DNA of 64,000 nucleotides from Marivirga lumbricoides (GCF_014636295.1 NZ_BMEC01000010.1:62001-126000); one strand, 5' to 3'; shown: positions 1 to 9,930, counted from the first letter of the stretch. Numbers and translations are program-made. The notes: a model not told the origin generated them from the sequence alone.

Positions 1-794
1 ATACTTAATCTAAAAAGCCATAGCATAAAAAATTTTTCAAGCTTTAAAGATTTTATTTGCATCTCATTTTTCTTCCATACTTTAGTCACAATTTTATATC
101 GAGAAAATAACTGTTTCTTCGTGTTCTCAATTTTCCCAATAGAATCAAATTGATGATCGACCCTAAAATAGGAATCTGGAGAATTATCAAATGTTTTAAA
201 TTTAAGCCCTAGAAGCAATGAATTAATATGAATTTCCCAATCTTGCCAACAAAGTGCTTCCTCATCCCACCCTCCATTAATATTAAAAGCTTCTCTACTC
301 CATATTACAGACAAAGTGGCCCATGGCGTATCACCTTGCATAAATCTTTCAATTGGAGATATATTTGATTTTGTTAAGTGATTCCATTTAAGATTAAAAT
401 CACCTGGTGAAGATTTAAAACCTAAACAGTTAAATACGAGAAAGTCATAGTCGCTATATTTCATGAAATTTGATACTCTAATTGCTATACAGTCATCCTT
501 TAAAAGATCATCCGAATCAAGGAAAATAATATAATCCCCCTTCGAGTTTTCAATACCAATATTTCTACAAGTACTTGCTCCTTTCGGGCTTCTTTCTCTT
601 GAAAATAGTTTAATTCGAAAATCCTTTTTTATTCTTCTTTCAATAGTATTTATTGTGTCATCTGTACTTCCATCATCAACAACTATACATTCCCAGTTTT
701 CATAGGTTTGATTAATCACAGAATCTAGTGTTTCACTAATTAAAGTTTCGCGATTGAAAGAAGGTATTATAATTGAAACTAAAGGGTTTGTCAT
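1..794 (-). CDS. Glycosyltransferase family 2, 3' end missing
   Basis: The gene starts at the ATG at 794 and runs off the left edge of the window, leaving about 264 residues. It opens with the GT-A nucleotide-binding start (LVSIIIPSFN), followed by CIVVDDGSTDDT and the metal-binding region IIFLDSDD, the classical order of a GT2 glycosyltransferase. It probably transfers a sugar from a nucleotide donor during surface polysaccharide assembly at the inner membrane face. Its ATG overlaps the stop of the upstream methyltransferase-like gene by 4 bases, so the two are translationally coupled in the same operon as the Wzm/Wzt exporter. Donor and acceptor cannot be read from the sequence. Confidence 0.9.
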   Translation of the reverse strand, partial: MTNPLVSIIIPSFNRETLISETLDSVINQTYENWECIVVDDGSTDDTINTIERRIKKDFRIKLFSRERSPKGASTCRNIGIENSKGDYIIFLDSDDLLKDDCIAIRVSNFMKYSDYDFLVFNCLGFKSSPGDFNLKWNHLTKSNISPIERFMQGDTPWATLSVIWSREAFNINGGWDEEALCWQDWEIHINSLLLGLKFKTFDNSPDSYFRVDHQFDSIGKIENTKKQLFSRYKIVTKVWKKNEMQIKSLKLEKFFMLWLFRLS

Positions 795-1519
795 TTTCTT
801 ACTAAGCCTTTACCTAATCCTTTTCCAATGTTTATAATTCCCTCAATCTTAATACTTTTCATAGATTTCCATTTTCTCAGAATTTGAATTTCACTATCAC
901 GAAAAGCGTCATCTAAAAACCATACTGCTTTATTTGCACAATATTTTAATATTGAAGGAATTGTATTTTTTCTAATCATCCATCCTCCGAATGGAGCGTC
1001 AATTAATATAAATTCTAATTCTATATTTGCAAATATATTTTTTGAAATCAACTCCTCTAGTTTAAAGCCTTCTTTATCCACTTCAACATATATAGGTTTA
1101 AAATCAACATTTTTCGGGACATGAATGCTTTCAATTGTTTTGCTTAAAAATGAATTATCCTGATCAATAGTGTAAAGCGTAAAATTAGTTGTAGGGTATT
1201 TAGAAAAATAGTGCATGAATAAAACTGTACTTGTACCACTTCCAAATTCAAAAATTACATTGGGTTTATGATGATTCAGTTCTTCCCATAAAAAGTTTAA
1301 AACTTCAGCATCCAGTGTCCATTTATTTGATTGATCTAAATTAATTATATTTTGCAATTCAGTATTTAAACTTTTATTTTCATAAATACATTCTAATTCA
1401 CTCTCTGAAGGACTGAGAGAATTGCTTTTGTTACCATATATTTTATTTTTAAGAAATTGTGTTAATCTCCAATACCAAAGAGGCATTAGTTTTCCTTTTG
1501 CCATTTCTTGTATTAACAT
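791..1519 (-). CDS. Class I SAM-methyltransferase-like protein of the polysaccharide locus
   Basis: The 242-residue product has a Rossmann-type motif I (FEFGSGTST, residues 90-98), an acidic strand-2 end (YTIDQD) and a motif IV-like segment (FILIDAPFGG), as in class I methyltransferases. It has no membrane segment. The start overlaps the stop of the ABC ATPase by 7 bases; alternative ATGs lie at residues 6 and 12, and one of these could be the real start. Context suggests modification of a sugar or a chain terminus, as methyltransferases near Wzt proteins do in some O-antigen loci, but this is inference. The family is not recognised beyond the fold. Confidence 0.7.
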   Translation of the reverse strand: MLIQEMAKGKLMPLWYWRLTQFLKNKIYGNKSNSLSPSESELECIYENKSLNTELQNIINLDQSNKWTLDAEVLNFLWEELNHHKPNVIFEFGSGTSTVLFMHYFSKYPTTNFTLYTIDQDNSFLSKTIESIHVPKNVDFKPIYVEVDKEGFKLEELISKNIFANIELEFILIDAPFGGWMIRKNTIPSILKYCANKAVWFLDDAFRDSEIQILRKWKSMKSIKIEGIINIGKGLGKGLVRK

Positions 1520-2754
1520 ATACTATAGTTGTGATTTAGTAAAAATTGTGCTTTACCTAGTCTAGGTAATCGCCCATTATGATAAAAATCACCTGTTTCT
1601 ACATCAAAAGTAAAAATATCCTTCAACCAATCTTCCAAGATATCTTTTGTAGTCATAAAAAAAGTGAGACTGTATCGACCTTCCATCAAAGGTAAATTTT
1701 GAATATTGATATCAATAGTATTTTTACCAGGTATCAATTCGATAGGGTGATTTGAAAAGTAATTTGACAAATGTATAATTCTATTATTTAATGAGTCATC
1801 CACTCCAACTGCAATTTCTACATTTTTTAATGACTCTTGTGAATTATTTTCAATTTTCAATCTGAAAACAGCATTTGAACCGATAGTGAAAAACTCTACG
1901 TTTTCTCCATTTTCAATAATTTCAATACTCTGTATTTTAGCGATTCCTCTTCCTTCTCTTATTTGACTATCAGAAATGTATTTTTTGCCATTCAAATCAC
2001 TAAATGAATATCTTTTATATTCATTTATAACAGTTTCAATCCTATCATCCAATTTAAGCTTTCCTTCTTTAATTAAAATCCCCCTACTACATAAATTCTG
2101 CACAGCCCCCATATTGTGACTCACAAAAACCACTGTCCTACCCTCATTCTTGCTTACCTGATCCATTTTGCCCAGGCATTTTTTCTGGAATTCGGCATCG
2201 CCAACGGCAAGCACTTCATCAACAATAAGGATTTCAGGTTCCAGATGGGCGGCTACTGAAAAAGCCAGTCGCACTTTCATGCCGGAGCTGTAGTGCTTTA
2301 CTGGTGTGTCTAGAAATTTTTCTACTCCACTAAAGTCAACTATTTCATCAAATTTTTGTCTGATTTCTGCCCGCTTCATACCCAGAATGGTGCCATTAAG
2401 GTAGATGTTTTCCCTACCTGTAAGCTCCATATGGAAGCCGGTACCTACCTCAAGCAATGAGGACACACGTCCGTTAATAGTAAATCGGCCTGTGCTTGGC
2501 TCAGTTATCCTACTAAGTATTTTCAGCAGTGTACTTTTACCTGCACCATTTCTACCGATAATACCAACAGCCTCACCATGCTTTATTTCGAAGTTGATAT
2601 CTTTAAGTGCCCAAAATATTTCCTTCTCACTTGCATCAGGCTTAAACAAGCCCTTTATTTTATCTCCTAAAGCATAGCGAAGATCGCCCTGCTTTTTATG
2701 GCCGATGATGTATTGCTTACCTAAGCCTTCAACTTTAATCGCAGTATCTGACAT
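1513..2754 (-). CDS. wzt: Polysaccharide ABC exporter ATP-binding protein (Wzt type)
   Basis: This is the ATPase of an ABC-2 polysaccharide/teichoic-acid-type exporter. Walker A GRNGAGKST is at residues 67-75, the signature YSSGM at 155-159, Walker B ILIVDE at 175-180 and the switch histidine at 213. After the nucleotide-binding domain there is a C-terminal extension of about 150 residues, rich in beta strand. It resembles the Wzt C-terminal carbohydrate-binding domain that in O9a-type systems recognises the modified chain end. The matching permease is two genes upstream on the same strand, with the UpxY-like gene between. At 413 residues it has the usual length for Wzt proteins with this extension. 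Confidence 0.92.
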   Translation of the reverse strand: MSDTAIKVEGLGKQYIIGHKKQGDLRYALGDKIKGLFKPDASEKEIFWALKDINFEIKHGEAVGIIGRNGAGKSTLLKILSRITEPSTGRFTINGRVSSLLEVGTGFHMELTGRENIYLNGTILGMKRAEIRQKFDEIVDFSGVEKFLDTPVKHYSSGMKVRLAFSVAAHLEPEILIVDEVLAVGDAEFQKKCLGKMDQVSKNEGRTVVFVSHNMGAVQNLCSRGILIKEGKLKLDDRIETVINEYKRYSFSDLNGKKYISDSQIREGRGIAKIQSIEIIENGENVEFFTIGSNAVFRLKIENNSQESLKNVEIAVGVDDSLNNRIIHLSNYFSNHPIELIPGKNTIDINIQNLPLMEGRYSLTFFMTTKDILEDWLKDIFTFDVETGDFYHNGRLPRLGKAQFLLNHNYSIC

Positions 2755-2893
2755 TCTTTATATAGCTCCCTATGAAGGTGTTTTATTTAAAAAACTAATT
2801 ATCAAATTATTAATTACTAATTATCTACGGCTCCGCCCTTTCAGTCACATGTTACGACTTAGCAAAGAGCTATTTCAACCCAGGTTATTCCAA

Positions 2894-3433
2894 TTAAAAA
2901 TGGAACTTAGAGTCTTTAATATCTTCTTTATCTCCCACTTTTTTGAGTCTGGCTTTACTGATTTCCGCAGTCAGGCTTAAGCCAAGGCTTTCTATAAATA
3001 CAATTACCCTGTCTTTTTGGGTCTTAATTACTTTTCCTTTCTGCCCCTTCATGCTACCTTGCTCAATTTGCACCCTATCTCCTTCAGAAATAGGTTCAAC
3101 ACTTACTTCCTCATATTCACCTAATAAATTTTGTATGGCTTCTATCTCGCTAGATCGAATTTTAGCATCTTGTCCCAAATAACGTACGAAGTTAACTACT
3201 CCCTGAGTTTGTAAGATTTTAAGGCGTTCCTGGTCATTGTTCCATTTTACAAAGACATAGGAAGAAAATACAGCTACTTTTACTTTCTTTTTTCGATCCG
3301 ACCATTGTCTAAGCACAGTTTGGGTGGGACAATAAACTTCAATTCCTTTTTCGGTTAGTCTATCAGCCACTTTCTTTTCCATTCTTGACTTAGTATAAAT
3401 AGCAAACCATTTATGTCCCTCCTCTTTAATCAC
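2894..3433 (-). CDS. UpxY/NusG-family transcription antiterminator
   Basis: This 179-residue NusG paralogue has an NGN domain (residues about 8-105, starting HKWFAIYTKSRMEKKVA) and a C-terminal KOW motif (EGDRVQIEQGSMKGQKGKV). In Bacteroides, UpxY proteins promote readthrough of long capsule operons, and the context here fits. The only sensible start is GTG at 3433, because the next in-frame ATG lies inside the NGN domain. Unusually, it lies between the permease and ATPase genes of the exporter, not at the head of the cluster. It is separated from the permease by 205 AT-rich bases and from the ATPase by 139 bases. Confidence 0.88.
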   Translation of the reverse strand: MIKEEGHKWFAIYTKSRMEKKVADRLTEKGIEVYCPTQTVLRQWSDRKKKVKVAVFSSYVFVKWNNDQERLKILQTQGVVNFVRYLGQDAKIRSSEIEAIQNLLGEYEEVSVEPISEGDRVQIEQGSMKGQKGKVIKTQKDRVIVFIESLGLSLTAEISKARLKKVGDKEDIKDSKFHF

Positions 3434-3638
3434 ATTAAATTTTGATATTTTGGTTAATTAATATTTAATTACAAATGTAAGACTTTTTTCAAAAATATCT
3501 CTAAAAATAGCATTATTAGTATATTTAAATAGTACTATTTTAAAATAAATCATACATGCAAGGTTTCTTATACCAAGTACTTATTAAGTAAATGTTATTG
3601 TGAAGGAAGTGGTTGTTTTACTTTAAGGGATATAGTAT

Positions 3639-4466
3639 TTAAACAATATCTGCCATTACACGCTCTACCCTTTTAAAGTAGTACAGTCCAGAAATAAAAA
3701 GAATTAAGACAACCATAAATGAAAAGTAAGCATAAATACTTGGGGGAGTGCCACCAATAATACTCCAGCGAAAGCCTTCCACCACACCTGCCATAGGATT
3801 GGCATATACTAAGAAAGTCGCCCATTCTGGCAAATTTTTAATCAGGTCTTTCGCTGAATAGCCAACTGGAGTCGCATAAAGACCAAATTGCACTAAAAAT
3901 GGAACAATGTGTTGGAAATCTCTATAACGAATGGTCAGTGCACTTAACCAGATTCCGGCCGCTAAAGCAGAAAGAATTGTCAACAATATAAATATGGGTA
4001 GAAATACAATTTGTGAGGAGGGTGCCACACCGTAATAAATCATTAAAACTATGATGAATAGTAGAATGATTGCAAAGTCTACAAAGCCAACTAAAGCCTT
4101 GGAGAGTGGAATAACAAGGCGTGGGAAATAAATTTTCTTCACCATTTCCTGAGCTCCAATAATAGAGTTGCCAGACTGGTTTAAAACGAAGGAAAAATAA
4201 GACCAGCTACCTAATCCAATTGCCGCAAAAAGAGGATAGGGGATACCTTCAGTATCTACATTAGCTACTTTTCCGAAAACAACTGTGAAAATAATGATGG
4301 TGGTAACGGGTTGAAGAACTGCCCATAGCAAACCCAAAAAAGTTTGCGCATAACGCACTCTTAAATCTCTATAAGCAAGAATCAAAAATAAGTCTCTGTA
4401 ATGCCAAAGCTCGCCAATGTTAATTTTCCATTTTGGCTTTGATGCATCTACTACTAGTTTTTCCAT
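3639..4466 (-). CDS. wzm: Polysaccharide ABC exporter permease (Wzm type)
   Basis: An ABC-2 permease with about six membrane segments and the typical family start: a short cytosolic N-terminus, then LWHYRDLFLILAYRDLRVRY and a first helix LLWAVLQPVTTIIIFTVVFG. It exports lipid-linked polysaccharide across the inner membrane together with the ATPase at 1513-2754. The reading frame stays open up to an ATG at 4505. I prefer the ATG at 4466 (275 residues) because family members begin about 20 residues before the RDL segment and the extra 13 residues look non-conserved. It is the first gene of the minus-strand polysaccharide block. Confidence 0.9.
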   Translation of the reverse strand: MEKLVVDASKPKWKINIGELWHYRDLFLILAYRDLRVRYAQTFLGLLWAVLQPVTTIIIFTVVFGKVANVDTEGIPYPLFAAIGLGSWSYFSFVLNQSGNSIIGAQEMVKKIYFPRLVIPLSKALVGFVDFAIILLFIIVLMIYYGVAPSSQIVFLPIFILLTILSALAAGIWLSALTIRYRDFQHIVPFLVQFGLYATPVGYSAKDLIKNLPEWATFLVYANPMAGVVEGFRWSIIGGTPPSIYAYFSFMVVLILFISGLYYFKRVERVMADIV

Positions 4467-4859
4467 AATTGGCGTAAAGATAATGGCTTTAAGTAATATG
4501 TTCATTATTATCAGTGCTTTATATAGCGATTGAAAAATAAGGGTAATCGAAAAGTTGGTAATTAGTTTTAAGAAGTGAAGCTATCATTGTTGTTAGTGAT
4601 TGCGAGCCTTCCATTCTGCCTTTAGGACGGAATCTTTTATTGATGATAGAGGTATAATTAGAAAGATTGCTTCGTGCCCTGACACGTAAACTCCCAATAG
4701 TCAGGTATTTTTATTAATTCATTCTTAAAAGCGGCTAACACTCATATTTTTGAAGCATTAATTTTTATTATTTACTTTCATTCGTACTTTTAAAAGGCAT
4801 AGAAAGATAAATACTTCTTCTATTTCAGATTTCAACCTATTTCAACCATACGTACCTTT
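4467..4859. other. Divergent intergenic region, with a degenerate REP-like segment
   Basis: About 390 bases without a convincing gene separate the polysaccharide exporter (minus) from the HHH protein (plus), so both promoters should lie here. At 4597-4683 there is a degenerate extragenic-palindrome-like segment. It begins with TGATTGCGAG and ends with AGATTGCTTCGTGCCC, a left TTGCGAG half and a right GATTGCTTC half resembling the common ATTGCGAGG...GAAGCAATC type of dispersed repeat. No RNA gene was recognised. Confidence 0.45.
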
Positions 4860-5831
4860 ATGTGGCAAAGAATTATTAGCAGGTTAAGAAATTTCTTTGG
4901 ATTCTCCCGTACCGAAGCAAATGGTTTTATCATATTGTTGTTGCTGATGGTCTTGATTTTGTTTGCTCCCTTGCTTACCAAGCAAGTATTTCTACAGATG
5001 CAACCCGATCTGTTGCTGGCCTCAGATGTGAGAAAGCTTGATAGCTTGTTGAGGGTAATGGATGAAAATGTAATTATTAAGAATGAGGAAGCGGCTATTT
5101 CTAATGAAAGTTTATTGTATGATTTTGATTTAAATACAGTTACTTCAGCTGAATTACAAAGTTTTGGTTTGCCAGAATTCCTGGCAGATAGGGTGTTGAA
5201 ATATAGGGAAAAGGTAAAGCCTTTTACTAGCTCCTCAGAGCTTCTCAAAGTCTACGGAATGGATTCTACCTTATACCTAACATTAAAACCTTTTATAAAG
5301 ATTAAAGCTTTACCAGAATCTGGTAAGAATAGATCTGAGTCTTATTATCATAGTTCAGTCGATAGAGATACCTTGTATTCTCGCAACAAAAAGAATTTTT
5401 CTAAATCATTTAAGTCTCAATTAATTCCTTTTGATATCAATCAGGCTGATACTGCTCAGCTCAAAAAGATATACGGAATAGGTGCTGTATACGCTCAAAG
5501 AATTGTAGACTACCGTGATCTGCTGGGTGGATTTATACGGCAGGATCAATTCAACGAAATCTATGGTTTAAAATCACCTAATCTTGATTCATTGAAAATT
5601 TATGCGAAAGTTAATCCACCATTAAATGTGAAGAAACTAAAACTTAACAGTATCACTGAGAAAGAATTAGCTAATCATCCTTATATTTCATACCAGCAAG
5701 CGAAATTAATAATCGCCTACAGGGATATGCATGGGGATTATAATAGTGCTGCAGAACTCTTGAATGTAAAAGTTTTAGATTCAACTTTTATTGAAAAGGT
5801 TGAAGAATATTTGTCGTTTGAAGCTAGATAG
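4860..5831 (+). CDS. Membrane-anchored protein with three ComEA-like helix-hairpin-helix units
   Basis: The 323-residue protein has one N-terminal membrane helix (residues about 21-42, FIILLLLMVLILFAPLL). It is followed by three copies of a ComEA-type helix-hairpin-helix unit: DLNTVTSAELQSFGLPE..., DINQADTAQLKKIYGIG... and LNSITEKELANHPYISYQQ... Such units bind DNA backbone non-specifically. ComEA in competent bacteria is a periplasmic DNA receptor, so a role in DNA uptake or envelope-proximal DNA binding is possible. Multi-HHH proteins of this size are common in Bacteroidota without assigned function. It is followed 76 bases later by the large helicase gene on the same strand. Confidence 0.82.
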   Translation: MWQRIISRLRNFFGFSRTEANGFIILLLLMVLILFAPLLTKQVFLQMQPDLLLASDVRKLDSLLRVMDENVIIKNEEAAISNESLLYDFDLNTVTSAELQSFGLPEFLADRVLKYREKVKPFTSSSELLKVYGMDSTLYLTLKPFIKIKALPESGKNRSESYYHSSVDRDTLYSRNKKNFSKSFKSQLIPFDINQADTAQLKKIYGIGAVYAQRIVDYRDLLGGFIRQDQFNEIYGLKSPNLDSLKIYAKVNPPLNVKKLKLNSITEKELANHPYISYQQAKLIIAYRDMHGDYNSAAELLNVKVLDSTFIEKVEEYLSFEAR

Positions 5832-5907
5832 ACCTAAACCTAATTTACTTCGTTAAGAGAAAAACATAATTTTTTTTTAAATTTAACCTTGCTAAACATT
5901 TTTTTGC

Positions 5908-8900
5908 ATGCATGAAATTCTGAGGTACTATTTAAAACGGTTAACAAATCTTTCAAGCAGCAACCGCTCTTTGTTATTGTTAAGGCTAATCTCAGATCAA
6001 ACTATCGATTTGCATGACTTTGATTTTATCCTCAATAAGCCATCCTTTTCTCTGATTGAAGCTTTGCTCGCCAAAAAGAAAGATATTCCCTTAGCGGCTA
6101 TTTCGGATCCTCGTATGGAGGCTAACAACTTGTTAAGTGGGAAGTTAAAAAAGCTAAAGAGAATTGAGAAATTCATTCATGATGAAAGAGGGGCCAAGGA
6201 CCTGTATGTCGGATGGCCTTTCGTAAGAGGTAAACTACAAGGTGGTACTCTTGTGAGATGTCCACTCATTTTCTTTCCTGTTGAAATCATACAAAAAGAT
6301 GACCAGTGGGTAATGCAGCTGAGGGAAGAGGTGAATATCACTTTTAATAAGACTTTTTTGCTCGCCTACGCTTTTTACCATGGTATTAAAGTGAATGATG
6401 ACTTGCTGGAAAAAGTTTTTGAGATTTATGACACTGATAGCCGCGTTTTCAGAACGGAGTTATACCAAATTTTTAAAGAAAGTGCTGTTAACTTAAATTT
6501 TAACCAGGATAACTTCATAGATAAACTACAATCTTTTAAAAATTATAAAAAAGCAGATTTTGAGGAAGAACAAAAGGAAGGAGAGATCAAACTCTTCCCC
6601 GAAGCAGTATTAGGTATTTTCCCGCAAAGCGGTTCTTATTTAGTTCCTGATTACACTTTTATGCTTGATGAAGAGCAAAAAGTGCAGGATATTGAAGAGT
6701 TTTTTTTAAGTAGGACACTTGATAAAACGGAAGAAAATCCTGATTTGTACAGGCAAAAATACCGATTTATTGATACCATAAAAGAGGAAGAAACTTTTAG
6801 TGTTTTTCCCATGGATGCTTACCAGGAGAATGCTTTAAAAGCTGTAAAGAGGGGAAATTCTTTGGTGGTTCAGGGACCTCCCGGAACGGGAAAATCTCAA
6901 CTGATCAGCAACTTAATTACTGATTTTATAGCAAGAGGAAAGAAAGTATTAGTGGTTTGCCAAAAGCGTGCAGCATTGGATGTGATTTACAAAAAACTGC
7001 AGTCTATCGAGATGGATCCTTTTGCGGCTTTAGTGCATGATTTTAAGAATGATAAAAAGAGAATTTTTGAGCAGGTCCAAAGTCAAATTGAGAAGATTGA
7101 TGAATATGAAGTAAAGAATAACGGGCTTGATGCCGTGCAAATCCAAAGAGATTTTCTGCATGCGAGTAGAAGGATTGATCAAATTGTGGAGGAGCGGGAA
7201 GAATACCGGCAAGCATTTTTCGATGAGGGTGAATGCGGGATTTCTGCTAAAGAGCTTTATCTTAATTCAGATATTTCTCTGCCTTCGATCAATTTAAAGC
7301 AGGAATACAGACATTTTCACCTTTCTGAGATAAGACAATTTTCAGACAAAATAGAGCATTATCAAAGTTATGTAGATGACTTCAGCAGTGAACAGTTTAT
7401 CTGGAATGATAGGGTGGATTTTACCGATTTCACTCTTTCTGATAAAAAAGAAATCTTGCGCTTACTAAAACATATTCCTGAATATATTGAAAATAATGGT
7501 GAAAAAGCCTTTGATATTGTTGGCTCCAAAATGTCATTAAAGGAGTTCGAGGATGTTGTTTATCATAAAGAAAAGTTATTACAGTTTGAGAAGTTATTAA
7601 GCCCAAATGTTTTTGACTACCTCAACCATTTAATGCAATTTGATGAAGATGAGAATACTCGTTTGCTATGGCTTTCTAATAATCAGCGTGTAATTAATGA
7701 GTGTTTTAAGGATGGGGGAATTGAAAGTAGTCTTGCCGCTGAGAATCTTGGCACTTTGCAAAAAGTGTTGGAGTTAAGGAGACAATCTCTTAAAAGGCCT
7801 CCTGAATGGCTTAATTGGCATGTTTTTTCAAAAGAAAAGTATTTTCTGAAAAAAGTAGCTGTTGCCAATGCTGTTGTAATGAACAAAGAAGGCGTAGTTC
7901 AGATGGAAAGGCTATTAGATAACCGACTGAACTTTGAGCATAATATGACAAAGCTGAAGAATCAGGAGTGGTTAATAAATGTGCCGGATACCAAAGATCA
8001 GCTTTTGCTTAATGAGTGGTTCGAAGAGCAAAAGAATGCGATTAAGGCGAAAGAAATTTTATCCATCTTTACCAATTATAAAGAGCTTACTTTCTTCAAA
8101 GACGGTTCCATAAAAAGCTTTCTGGCCAAAATTGACGCGATAATAGCCCTATCAGAATCTGTAATTGCTGAAAAGCAATCCTGGAAGAAGTATTTTACAA
8201 GAACTCAAATAGACCACCTGGAGCAAAGCGGTGTTGTTCCTAACTATGCGGAAGCTTTCAAGAAGCATTTTGACGAGTTGGTTGATTTCGATAAAATGTA
8301 TGAAGCTATGGCTCCGCATGAAAAAGGTGTGCTAAGGCTATTTGAAGAAAGTGATCTTCAAATCAATCAGAAAAATATAAGGAAAATATTTATTAACAGT
8401 ATTTACCTATCCTGGTTGGACCATATTGAAACCAAGTATCCTATCTTAAGAGAGGTTTCTACAAGGAAGTTTGACAAGCAAACCGATGAGTTACAGTCGG
8501 CCATTGAAGAAAAGTGGAGGCTTAGCAATGAAATTCTTACTTTGAAGGTACGTGAAAGAACTTTCAGCAATGTGGAGTATAACAGGCTTAATAACAGGGT
8601 CTCATATCGGGATCTGAGCCATCAGGTTACTAAGAAAAGGCAGGTTTGGCCTATCCGAAAATTAATCAAAGAATTTAATGAAGAGCTGTTTGATTTAATT
8701 CCTTGCTGGCTGGCAAGCCCGGAATCCGTGTCAGCAATTTTTCCTATGGAGCAAATGTTTGATCTGGTGGTGTTTGATGAAGCTTCCCAATGTTTTGTGG
8801 AAAAGGGAATTCCTGCAATGTACCGAGGCTCACAGGTGGTAATAGCAGGAGATGATAAGCAGCTTAGTCCAAATGATTTATATAAAGTAAGATGGGAAGA

Positions 8901-9930
8901 AGATGAGCCTGAGCATGTAGATCTGGAAATTGATAGTCTTTTGGATTTGGCTAACAAATACCTGATGAATGTACATTTAGCAGGTCATTATAGAAGCAAA
9001 TCATTGGATTTAATTGATTTTTCTAACAAGCATTTTTATAATGGTAAACTTCGTTTGCTACCGGATTTCAATTATATCAATCAGGCAGATCCGGGGATAG
9101 ATTATATTAAAGTGGCAGGTATTTGGGAAAATCAGAAAAATGAAATCGAGGCACTGAATGTAGTTGATATTATTAAGGCATATTTAAAAGATGAGCCTGA
9201 TAAGGAAATAGGAGTGGTCACTTTTAATGCTCCTCAGCAAGGGCTGATCTGGGATATTTTAGAAGAGCAGGTAAGCACAGGTAACATTACACTGCCAGAC
9301 AATTTCTTTGTAAAGAATATTGAGAATGTTCAGGGAGACGAAAAGGATGTAATCATATTTAGTACAGGTTATGCGCCTGATGCAAAGGGTAAAATGAATA
9401 TGCAGTTTGGTAGTATCAATACCCTAAAAGGAGAAAACAGGTTAAATGTTGCCATTACGCGTGCCAGGGAGAAAATTATAATTGTTAGTAGCATTTATCC
9501 TGAGCAATTAAAGGTGGATGACACAAAAAATGAGGGGCCAAAGTTACTTAAAGCTTATTTGAATTATGCATTGGAAGTATCTAAAAATAACTTTAAACCA
9601 CAGCCAGCTACCCTTGATAAATTCGGTAATCATTGGTTTTTGAAGAAAAAATTAGCTACAGAATTAAATGAATCTCTGGAGAAAGTGGAAGTTAAAGAAG
9701 AGCTCCCTTTTGCAGACCTTAGCTTTGTTGAGAAGGAAAAATATAAAGGCTTGCTTCTGTCAGATGATGATTTGTTTTATGAGAACCCTTCTGTAAAAGA
9801 TATTTATGCTTATACTCCATTTATGCTTCAGAAAATGAACTGGCCCTACATTCGCGTGAAAAGTCGTAACTATTGGGATAATAAGGCTGAAATGATGGAA
9901 AAAATCCAGAAATTTATTCAGCGCAATTAA
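5908..9930 (+). CDS. Large UPF1-like superfamily 1 helicase
   Basis: This 1340-residue protein carries the motifs of SF1B (UPF1/DNA2-like) helicases. They are a Q-type segment (AYQENAL) and Walker A GPPGTGKS at about 323-330, motif II VVFDEAS at about 954-960, motif III VVIAGDDKQLSP, motif IV HYRS, motif V ENVQGDEKD and motif VI VAITRAR at about 1181-1187. The roughly 620 residues between motif I and motif II form a very large, largely helical insertion. The N-terminal 300 residues and C-terminal 100 residues match no domain I recognise, and no nuclease motif was seen. The substrate is unknown. Proteins of this build occur both as housekeeping orphans and in defence islands. Confidence 0.85.
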   Translation: MHEILRYYLKRLTNLSSSNRSLLLLRLISDQTIDLHDFDFILNKPSFSLIEALLAKKKDIPLAAISDPRMEANNLLSGKLKKLKRIEKFIHDERGAKDLYVGWPFVRGKLQGGTLVRCPLIFFPVEIIQKDDQWVMQLREEVNITFNKTFLLAYAFYHGIKVNDDLLEKVFEIYDTDSRVFRTELYQIFKESAVNLNFNQDNFIDKLQSFKNYKKADFEEEQKEGEIKLFPEAVLGIFPQSGSYLVPDYTFMLDEEQKVQDIEEFFLSRTLDKTEENPDLYRQKYRFIDTIKEEETFSVFPMDAYQENALKAVKRGNSLVVQGPPGTGKSQLISNLITDFIARGKKVLVVCQKRAALDVIYKKLQSIEMDPFAALVHDFKNDKKRIFEQVQSQIEKIDEYEVKNNGLDAVQIQRDFLHASRRIDQIVEEREEYRQAFFDEGECGISAKELYLNSDISLPSINLKQEYRHFHLSEIRQFSDKIEHYQSYVDDFSSEQFIWNDRVDFTDFTLSDKKEILRLLKHIPEYIENNGEKAFDIVGSKMSLKEFEDVVYHKEKLLQFEKLLSPNVFDYLNHLMQFDEDENTRLLWLSNNQRVINECFKDGGIESSLAAENLGTLQKVLELRRQSLKRPPEWLNWHVFSKEKYFLKKVAVANAVVMNKEGVVQMERLLDNRLNFEHNMTKLKNQEWLINVPDTKDQLLLNEWFEEQKNAIKAKEILSIFTNYKELTFFKDGSIKSFLAKIDAIIALSESVIAEKQSWKKYFTRTQIDHLEQSGVVPNYAEAFKKHFDELVDFDKMYEAMAPHEKGVLRLFEESDLQINQKNIRKIFINSIYLSWLDHIETKYPILREVSTRKFDKQTDELQSAIEEKWRLSNEILTLKVRERTFSNVEYNRLNNRVSYRDLSHQVTKKRQVWPIRKLIKEFNEELFDLIPCWLASPESVSAIFPMEQMFDLVVFDEASQCFVEKGIPAMYRGSQVVIAGDDKQLSPNDLYKVRWEEDEPEHVDLEIDSLLDLANKYLMNVHLAGHYRSKSLDLIDFSNKHFYNGKLRLLPDFNYINQADPGIDYIKVAGIWENQKNEIEALNVVDIIKAYLKDEPDKEIGVVTFNAPQQGLIWDILEEQVSTGNITLPDNFFVKNIENVQGDEKDVIIFSTGYAPDAKGKMNMQFGSINTLKGENRLNVAITRAREKIIIVSSIYPEQLKVDDTKNEGPKLLKAYLNYALEVSKNNFKPQPATLDKFGNHWFLKKKLATELNESLEKVEVKEELPFADLSFVEKEKYKGLLLSDDDLFYENPSVKDIYAYTPFMLQKMNWPYIRVKSRNYWDNKAEMMEKIQKFIQRN

